Position numbers and translations under genes: made by a program. Below the pieces are notes generated by a model. The model did no database searches. It was not told where the DNA came from and saw only the letters and a list, made by a program, of their open reading frames with translations. From Fulvia fulva (lineage: Eukaryota; Ascomycota; Dothideomycetes; Mycosphaerellales; Mycosphaerellaceae), in contig NC_063020.1 in NCBI RefSeq assembly GCF_020509005.1, forward strand, positions 3,038,001 through 3,102,000: DNA of 64,000 nucleotides, given 5' to 3'. Positions 55,865 to 64,000 of the stretch are shown here, piece by piece (the stretch's first letter is position 1; each line of letters starts with the position of its first letter).

Positions 55865-58659
55865 CTACGCCTCATCCTCCCCCTTCACAACACTAACCCT
55901 ACAATCCTTGCTCTTCGTATATATCCTCAACCCAAGCACACAGATCGCCGACCACGGATCATCCGCGAAAATATCATTCTTCGCTCTCGACGACTTCCTC
56001 ATTCCAGCCACGGTCGGCGAAGCATCGCCCTCGCTGCTCCCAGAGCTGATCGGGCCATCCATCTCAGAGTCCCAATCGAAGTCATCATCGTCCATGTCCT
56101 CTGGAGGCTCTAGAGGAGATTCGTATTCGCTATCGTCATCGACGGGAGAGATACTGCGACTTCTGCGAGATGGTGCTAGTGTGCGTTGAAGATCGCGGCG
56201 CTCACGCCGTTCCCTAGGCTCGTCCTGAATGCGCAGATCTGAGACTTTTTCAGTAAGAGCTTCGGCACCCTTCTCGTCTTCGATTCTCTTCAGGTTGGCG
56301 ATCACGTCGTCACCCTTGGCTGTGTCTGGCTGATCAGGTTGGGCGGCACCCTCCGTCACGTCCTCGGGCGCGGCCTTTGCAGTCGCATCCTTCTCGATAG
56401 CCACATCCTCGCTTGATGCTGGTGTAAGTTCGTCTGGTTTGACAGCAGTGGCATCATCCGAGGCTGCCAGTGCAGCAGCCTGTCTTTCGGCAGCTTTCCG
56501 ACGCATGCGTTCCTCTCTCGCCTTCGCTCTCCCGCGCTGCCTGTCGTGGAACTCCTTGCGCTTCTCCTTCATAGCATCGTCGACCCGCTTCTTTCGCTTC
56601 TTCGCACGCTCGCGATCCTGTTGGGTCAACATTCGATTCTTCTTCCAGCCTGACTTGTCCTTGTCCTTCCTGTTCTGCTTCCTCAGAGCCTTGACTGCCT
56701 TCTCCTTATTCCGAAGGTCGCCCTTGCTCTGCGCATAGTCGAAGCGCCGGCCGACATGCAGGAGCTTCTCCTTCCGTTCGACGGCATACTTTATTATTGC
56801 TTCTTCCGCTGTGGACGAGATTGTAGACCTCATCGCCGTGACTTTGAAGACGACATTGTATGTCCCTGGTTCCATATCCTCGATCTCTGCGCTGACTGAT
56901 CTCGTAAAGACCGTCTCGTTGCCAGAGTTGTGCATGCTGCGGACGATGTACCGTGTTTCATCGCCATCTTTGTACACGCGAAAGTGCATGCTGTACAGGT
57001 ACCGGCCGCGTAAGCCGTAGAAGTACCTATCATCTGGCTGTGCAAGGACCAGAACGACAGGGCCCTTTTCGCTCACAGTGAAGCGGAACTTTGTGTCCAA
57101 GTAATCGATTGTCCATGGCACTGTCACGCAAGTCCACTGCTGTGCGACAGACCAACCTTCGTCGAAAAGTCGGACACGGTTGATGCAGGGAAAATGCTTC
57201 AGAAAGTGTTTGTACGACATCCAGAAAATGCCATCATCGCCGAAAGTGTCTAGCAGAAAGTCAGCACGATCCATGGAGGAAGCGAAATGCACACTCACGC
57301 TTGAGCTTAATCATCATTTCTGGCGTCCAGAGCTTGGAGCCATCACTCCAATCGCCCTCCCATTCGACTTCTCCCCATGGGTTTCTCAACTTGAGAAGCT
57401 TGAGGTCGCCTTCTTCCCAAGCTTCGAGCACCGCATACGCGTGTCCGCCTACCATGCCCTTCGTTCCAGTGGGCTTCGAGCCACCACCAAAGAGGTACTT
57501 CTGATTGACTTGTGATAGTTGCTCTCGCCAAAAGCGCTCTTTGTCCATAATGTCCTCAGGGTTAAGCACGACTGCTACGCCGCCAGTCAAGTCTTCGATG
57601 CCTTCACTGGCGAAGCCGCCCTAGACAATGTTAGTCACATCACCTGTCGAAAGCATGAACACTTTTTACCTCGATCGCAAAGTAGTCTCCATGAGCTTTG
57701 GCATAAGCTTTTTCAATCAGCGGCAGCCAAGTCTCGTTAGACTTGCAGTGGCTGAAGTACAACGCCGTTCCACCTTTCTGCAGTGTATCCTTGAGCTTGT
57801 CTTCGTCGTGCTTGATACTAAGGCCTTCCTTCTTCCCACTATCCCAATCGCGGACTACCTGCAGATCATCATCGTCTCCTACTCGTAAGAAGAGCTTGTC
57901 GTCAATGACTTCGTAGATCCATTCATCATCACGGTAGAACACAAAGCCATAGACTCCGACCTTCTCATCTCTCGCCACACATAAGCAATCGATCAATTCC
58001 TTCTTCGCAGATACTGCCATCAGCGCTGCCAGAAACCAGCAGTCGCCACTTGAACCTTGATGTACATCTGTAGCACTGGCTCCATCGATGAAGAATTCTG
58101 GCTTATCGAAGATGTCTTCTACACGTTTAATCCAGGGTGGCGGGTCGACCTTGTCCACTGCATTTGGGTATCGCCCAGTCAGACTCTGTACACAGTACGG
58201 GTTGGCTTCCAGATCGAAGATGGCATCTCTATACTTCTGGTTCAGCCTCACACACTCTTCAACGATGGCTGCGACTTGAGTCTTGCATTCTGCTGCAGCT
58301 TCTTCCCACGACTTGGCAGCATTTTCTTTGATCTGAAGCCCACCTCCAGGACTCTGCCTCACAGCTTCCTTTTCGACTTCGATTTCGTGGGCAGCTCTCG
58401 AGGTCTTAATGGCTCGCTTGGGCTCTACAGCTAGAAATTTCTCCCATGCTGAGTAGAACTGATCGTTCCGCTTGCCCGGAACGGGAGATGGCAAGTCCAG
58501 GTCGTCAGCTACTGGCGGCGGCGGAGGCTCTGTTACTATCTTGATCGGAAACGGCGTTGGCTCTGGCGGAGGCTCAGGGTCTGCCATTGCTGGGAGGCGT
58601 TTGAAACCTGACTTCATGGTGGTTGTTGTTTCTGCTGAAGGGGTGCCAGATCTGTTCAC
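55865..58659 (-). CDS. Calpain-family cysteine protease
   Basis: Exons 58659-57670, 57620-57299 and 57249-55865 (introns 49 and 49 nt) give about 898 aa. The catalytic triad is complete: Cys in [14 protein letters not shown], His in [11 protein letters not shown] and Asn in [13 protein letters not shown] beta-rich C2-like domain follows ([19 protein letters not shown] ... FKVTAM). Then comes a long basic coiled region ([20 protein letters not shown]), an acidic segment and a Ser-rich tail. The N terminus is Pro-rich. Calpains are Ca2+-responsive or signalling proteases. I see no MIT domain at the N terminus, so it is probably not PalB/Rim13. The start could also be the internal Met before ADPEPPPEP. 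Confidence 0.85.
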
Positions 58660-59420
58660 CTTAGATGTGGTGGCAAGATCTGTGGTATAGACGCAAGATG
58701 GCTAGATCAGGCGATGTTGTGAAGTGTACAAGGCACCGACAGGCGCGTGACACAAGTACGAACGGGTAGATGCAGGCGGCGTGAGGATGCATAGCGACAG
58801 ATATGCTGCTGCATGAAGCCGCTGCGGCTGAGGTGAGGCGTGTGTAGACTGAGGAAAGATCAGCAGTAGCTGAGGGATGAGGTGAAGCCATCGCTCAGTC
58901 GGGAAAGGTGTGCCGGGATGCTTTGGTCAGCTCTGGCATGTACTTATTTCTGTAGCACAACATCGACCTCTACCACCATGTCTCGCACTATCAAATTACC
59001 AGTTTGACCAAGATGTGGACAGACGTGTTCGAAAGAACGACAAGACGCCTTAGCGAGGCTTGTTTCTCTCTGGACTACGACGACAGGAAGGCTCCGTCCC
59101 TCATCGATACAGCAGCGCGAGAACGAGCCAGCGTCACAAAACTCCCCTCTACCATCATGTCTCGGATTGCCTGATTGAGCAAGTGAAAATAGAGCAGTGC
59201 TTAACATGGCAGTATGGGAGATGCCGGTGCCGCCTCGTAGTGCCGCGATTTCGATGCGACTTCCCGAAGAATACTCTGGAATTGTTGACGAGGCAGGGCA
59301 TGCCATGTTGATCTCTAGGCCCCGCTAGACAAGTATCCAGATGTGCAGACCACTTCAGCGCTGAGACGTTTTGCTTTACTCCTTGATGCACTGCTCTTGG
59401 ACACCGCCTCCGACCAGCCT
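58660..59420. other. Intergenic
   Basis: About 0.76 kb; promoter of the calpain gene and 3' side of the next 2EXR gene. No other feature recognised. Confidence 0.45.
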
Positions 59421-60479
59421 TCAGTCATACCACTCAGCCTCCACCGGACCATGCCACTCGTGCCACCGCTCCGTGTCGCGATCCTTATCCACATCCACAT
59501 CCTCCACGCCCCAGATCGGACAGCTGACGTCGTCCCTGGTAATATCGACTTCCTCGCCCGGCTTTGCTATCTGTACTGGAGTCCAGTCGACCACTTCGCT
59601 CATGTCGCGCGCTCTTCTCGCCTTACCCGTGGGGCGATGTATAAGTGCGGGACTCCAGACGTGGCCATTGACCGTAGCCCCGAACTCTGCCTTGAAAGAG
59701 GTCAACGGGACCCCAGCACCGAGCACTCTAAGCGTCTTTGCCACATCGAGCGCGCTCTTCGGGGCCCAGGCTCGACAGTCGTCTTTGGTACATGGCTCGT
59801 CTCCGCTGCAGCTACCGCGCCAAGTACACTCGCTCTGCGGCAACGGCATACGGATCACAACCTCCCTCACAAGTCTCGCGTTCTCCCGTCCCAGCATGTT
59901 CAACCAGTCCCTCAGCTCCCTCGTCTGGCGGGTTATGTTGCTCATATAGTCCGTGTCAACATGCGCGAAGAACTTGTTCTGCCCCAGAAAGATGGGGAGA
60001 GTCTCTGCACGGATCTGCTTCGAGACGTGGCACAAATGTGGTGGAGCTAGGTCGTCTTTGTCATCTAGAGTGCCGAAGTCGAGGCTGATGTGGTCAGTTC
60101 GCCGGCGGTTGACTTCTTTGCGCGAGGAGGTCTGGACGCAGAAGTCCTTGGACACGGGGACGACCATTTCGTAGATGCGGTTGCGCAGTTCGGCGGGGAG
60201 ATTGAAGAAGGAGAAGCGTGCTTTGCGAGCTTCGACGGCGGGGTCTCTAGAGAGTGGGTCAGGATGGGTGTACTCTATGGTGAGGTGGGCCGAGACTTAC
60301 GCATCTTGGAGTCCTGAACATAGTTCGGCATGAGCCTTCTCAACGATACGCCTTGCCTCGTCGTTCGTGATGAAGGGAAGCTGTGCGCAAAGGGTCATGT
60401 ACAGAGCGTAGAAGTGTGGGGAGAGAAATGGATCGGCGTAGGGTGCTGCGGTCATGACAAGATTCTCCTCCATGTCCAT
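59421..60479 (-). CDS. 2EXR-domain protein (distant relative of the cluster)
   Basis: Exons 60479-60301 and 60246-59421 (intron 60247-60300, GTAAGT...CTCTAG) give about 334 aa. A helical leader precedes FSFFNLPAELRNRIYEMVV and the second block LCHVSKQIRAETLPIFLGQN. In this gene the SKQ-I segment is continuous, which supports the predicted splice position in paralogs 1 and 2. The rest contains a Cys cluster (CTWRGSCSGDEPCTKDDC) and an Asp-rich tail. The upstream boundary is uncertain. Function unknown. Confidence 0.68.
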
Positions 60480-60760
60480 CTGGTAGACTTTGTGTTCGGG
60501 TCTGGTTCAGGGTGCGAAGCGCAAAGCAGTACAAGTCACGACCGCCAAAGAGTGTAGGAGCTGGGCTTTAGGGTGATGTTTGGCGACAACAAGAGGTGAT
60601 GAAGCTGATGAAGCTGATGAGAAAAGTCAGAAGTGGAAGCCGAGAGTAGGATCGAGACTTTGAACCGGACTCGAGCACGGACACACGCCTACTCCCGCTT
60701 CACATGCTCAAGAGGGTGAATGTCTTCACCCCATCTGTATAATAAACCCTATAGTAAACC

Positions 60761-63310
60761 CTACAACAACAATCGCATCGTCCCCAACCCAGGACTAACA
60801 CTCTCCTTACTCTTCAACGTCAACACCGCCGCCCGCTGCGCCAGATCCACCAAATCCTCCACCCTCGCCCCCTCACCCCTCTGCGCCAACCCAGCCAACA
60901 GTGTACCCGCAAACGTATCCCCCACCCCATTAACACTCACCACATCCTCCGCCTTCACTTCCTCCACAGGTGGAAAGAGTCTCATATACACCCCACCCAC
61001 CCCAATCGTGCTCACCGTCTCATTGACGCATCGAGACAAGATGTAGGGAGCGTACTCGCCGCTTGTGAGTCGCTCGTCGCCTGCTAGGAGGATTTGAGTG
61101 AGGAGGACGCCTTCGGGCCCGAGTTTTGTTAAGATGCAGGGGATGAAGGGGAGCAGCTGGATACTCTGCTGTGGGATCCCCTCATCGACTAAGTTTCCGC
61201 TCGTCGCGAGCGCCATCTGTACTCGTGCTCCCGTGTGAGGAATTCCGAATGCATCGATCACTTCCCACCAGTCTTTGCGCTCGAGGCCGAAAGCTTCGCG
61301 AGCGGCGGTGTACATTGCATTCAGCTCGTGGGAGTTGGGTGTTGCGATGTGCACGGCGTGATTGGGGAATGTGGAGAGGGTGTGTGGTTTGGGCAAGCGG
61401 AAGAGGTTGGTGCTCTTAACTCTGCTAACGGGTTCGAAGAGGATGAGGGAATTGGTCTCCTTGCCGGCTTGAAGCCAGCGGGCGAGGTGTTCAGGTGGCC
61501 AGTTGCCATCGATGGCGAGGTGGGATGGGTGTGCTTGCTTGAGCTGGGGTAGCCAGAAGTCGTCGAAGGTTGAGGAGATGGTGCTATCAGAGGCGGAAGG
61601 TGTCTCGAGAATACTCATGTCGGCCATAGCTAGGACGAGATCCTTGTTGGCATCGTTGATGGCGACGTATTGTGCTGTGCGGCTGCCGCTTTCAGGTGAG
61701 AGAGTCTTGATACCAGTCGTTGACACATCTGCTTCAGCGAGCGCTTCGAGAGCAGCTTTACCAGTGAGGTCATCCCCGACTGCGCTGCACAGACGAACGC
61801 TCGCGCCCATGAGATGGGCTGCACGAGCCATGTTATGTCCGACACCGCCGAGCGACTGTGCTATCTGTGCAGGATTCGAGGTCTGCAGCTCGGGTGAACT
61901 GTAGAAGGAGCCTGTACAGGGACTGTAGTCGCAGGCAAGATCAACTGCTAGGCTACCGGCGACAAAGACGTCAGCTGTCTCTCCGGCCGAGGAGATGTGA
62001 TCTTGCGCATCGTTTCTCTTTGGCTCAGACTCAAGTTGCTGCGCTTCAGCTGCAAGCTTCTCTGATATTTGTGTGTTCCCGTACGCTTTCGGCACGCCTT
62101 CTTGGGTGTACATTGCAGCGGCAGGACCGACCATGGAACGATTGTACGGTTCTTCGACGCTGTGCAGGTGTCAACCAAAGCTCACGAGTACAGACTAGCT
62201 TACGTACTCGTATCTCTTGGTCCTCGTAATATCACTTTCAATACCTTCCTCCTGCTCAAGCTTCTGAAGAGCCACCGCTACTTTGGTACCCCGAATGACA
62301 TTGTTCTCGACCAAGGCGCGATTAGCTTCCACACTCTTGTCACCGGTAATCTCCTTGATCTTCGAGAGTACGTAAGGAGTCTCAGCACTACCAGTCGCAC
62401 CAGCAGCACGAGCGTTCTGTATTGCCTGGGCGATGGCCAGTTCCATATCCTTGAACGGCAAGGAGGAATTTTCAGGAATCGGGTTTGCAAAGTGCAGACC
62501 GGACTGTAGACCAAGCACATGCTGCGCCCAGATCACTCTTGCTGCCTCAAGCTCGTCTTTGACCACCATCGGGCTCTTCACGCCACTCTCTCTGGTGTAG
62601 AACGCAGGGAAATCGACTTTACCACTCCTTCCGTCAGCAAACGTAGCGACTGCCACACCCTGCGTCTCTAAGTACTCCAATGTCTTCGGGATGTCTAAGA
62701 ACGACTTGCACCCGGAGCTTATCACCGCCACCGGCGTTCGACCAAGCTCTGTGAGATCAGCAGATATGTCCATAGTCTGCTCTGCCCCACGATGAACACC
62801 ACCAAGACCACCAGTGGCGAAGACCTTGATGCCCGCAGCATGTGCCAAGACCATGGTTCCGGATATCGTTGTGCCGCCATTGAATGGTCTGCCTTCGGCA
62901 TCTTTCATACCCAAGGCAAAGGCAATGTCTCTTCGTGAGATCTTGCGCATGTTAGGATCCTTGGATGCAGATAGCAGTCTGACCATCTCATCAGCGCCAA
63001 GACCTACCCGAGCGACACCTTCAAGAATGCCAACGGTTGCCGGCACGCCACCATTGATACGCACTAGAGTCTCCAGCCGTGTCGAGAGAGCCAGATTGTC
63101 AGGGTACGGCCACCCATGGGTGTAGATGGTGCTTTCTAGTGCCACGACTGGCTTTCTTTCGTGGAGTGCTTGTTGCACTTCTTCAGAGATCCGGAAGTAC
63201 TTTGATTGGGTTGTAAGGTAACGGCGGCTGTTCGATGATGTTGTTCTTGTCATGCGTTGTTGGCCTAATGATGAGCGGCATGCTCTACATACCCAAGGCA
63301 TTGGAGACAT
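60761..63310 (-). CDS. Bifunctional pseudouridine-5'-phosphate glycosidase / PfkB pseudouridine kinase
   Basis: Exons 63310-62208 and 62159-60761 (intron 48 nt, GTACGT...GCACAG) give 833 aa. The first half is the PsuG/IndA domain (VALESTIYTHGWPYPDN, RDIAFALG, GGTTISGTM, GGLGGVHRGAEQTMD, ISSGCKSFLDIPKTLEYLE). The second half is a PfkB carbohydrate kinase (FVAGSLAVDLACDYSP, GGVGHNMARAAHLMGA, and the ATP/active-site block VVSVNGVGDTFAGTLLAG). Together they phosphorylate pseudouridine and split the product to uracil and ribose 5-phosphate. The Arg-rich first 30 residues with RRYLTTQ suggest a mitochondrial presequence. The fusion is usual in fungi. Confidence 0.92.
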
Positions 63311-63604
63311 GTTTTCTGTTGGTGACTGAAGCGGGAGTACTTGGCAGGTTTTGCTGCGACTATGTGTGAGTAAAGAGGATCTGGAGCGCCCAGTGGCTAC
63401 ATATCATTCATTTGGATGGACGCCATGTGGATAATGTCCAGAACAAGACACCGCCATGCAAGCGACATGTGAGGACAAGAACCCCAGTCGTGCCAAGACA
63501 TGTGGAAGCTCCACTGCGGAAGGTCTGACGAGCAGCTCGAGACAGCTGTTAATGGGGACGCGCATGCAACACGATCACTGCACTTTTTGTCAGACACCAA
63601 CACA

Positions 63605-64000
63605 ATGAGGTTATTAAGTTGGGCCTCATTAGGCCTGATCAGCCTCGTCGCTGCTGATCCAAATGCGACATACGAATCACGGAATATCCTGCCCTCGACA
63701 TTTACTCCGCCAAAGCACTTCCTCAACGTGAACCTGGTGCGGAATATCAACCTCGAGAAGAGCTATCCCAGGGAGACTCTGAATGTGGTTATCGAGAACA
63801 TCGACAAGGCGGCGCAAAAGGAGTACTATCTCCCATTCGAGCAAGGGTTGTTAGGACGAATTGGTGGATTGGAAGCGAAGGACAAGAAGGAACCCGAGAC
63901 GGGATTGTTCCCAGTGGAGATTATTGGCATCGATTCGTCTAGGTAAGTAAGATAGTGTCAGGAGGTGGTATCGTACGAACACTGACATTTGCGCAGCTCC
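63605..64000 (+). CDS. OST1: Oligosaccharyltransferase alpha subunit (ribophorin I), 5' part
   Basis: Exon 1 spans 63605-63942; intron 63943-63996 (GTAAGT...GCGCAG); exon 2 starts at 63997 and leaves the window. The protein begins with a signal peptide (MRLLSWASLGLISLVAADP) and continues with PPKHFLNVNLVRNINLEKSYPRE-like sequence of the ribophorin I family, the lumenal OST subunit for N-glycosylation in the ER. An ATG at 63500 in the same frame would destroy the N-terminal signal peptide and is not used. Partial at the right edge. Confidence 0.88.

Overview
The window is nuclear DNA of a filamentous ascomycete, most likely a Dothideomycete or a close relative. Most introns are 44-73 nt with GT-AG ends and CTAAC-like branch sites. 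The gene families are typical of Pezizomycotina: HET, 2EXR/F-box-like LPAELR proteins, Zn2Cys6 regulators, an NRPS-like reductase and a fused pseudouridine glycosidase-kinase. No transposon, virus or CRISPR array was seen. Gene models were built by hand from reading frames and splice signals.

Left part (1-26 kb). A frameshifted NRPS-like A-T-R reductase runs off the left edge. It is followed by a gene-poor stretch with six tandem tRNA-like genes (4615-5642) whose helices show compensatory changes. Next come an MFS transporter, a polyamine-oxidase-like flavoprotein, a small membrane protein, a large Myb (Reb1/TTF-I-like) protein, two 2EXR-type proteins, NAD-dependent glutamate dehydrogenase, a histone-H1-like protein and a gutted HET gene.

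Centre (27-43 kb). This is the most coherent metabolic block: aspartate aminotransferase-type enzyme, FAD amine oxidase, P5C dehydrogenase, a nine-exon Zn2Cys6 regulator, proline dehydrogenase, a 4-hydroxy-2-oxoglutarate aldolase-type enzyme and P5C reductase. Together with the glutamate dehydrogenase about 4.5 kb to the left, they cover the steps from proline or 4-hydroxyproline to glutamate/2-oxoglutarate or to pyruvate plus glyoxylate. The aminotransferase, the oxidase and the aldolase each end in a PTS1-like tripeptide (AKL, ARL, SRL). I infer that the hydroxyproline branch is finished in peroxisomes while the two dehydrogenases are mitochondrial.

Right part (42.7-64 kb). A divergent pair encodes DHCR24-like and DHCR7-like sterol reductases. 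A Dal5-type MFS transporter follows, then a HET gene broken by one amber codon, and a minus-strand group of 2EXR paralogs, several with damaged splice sites or deletions, interrupted by a calpain. The window closes with the pseudouridine-degrading fusion protein and the first exon of the OST1/ribophorin I gene.

Broken genes are frequent (A-T-R, two HET, one to three 2EXR), which suggests decay of accessory families beside intact metabolic genes. Sequencing error cannot be excluded for the single-base cases.
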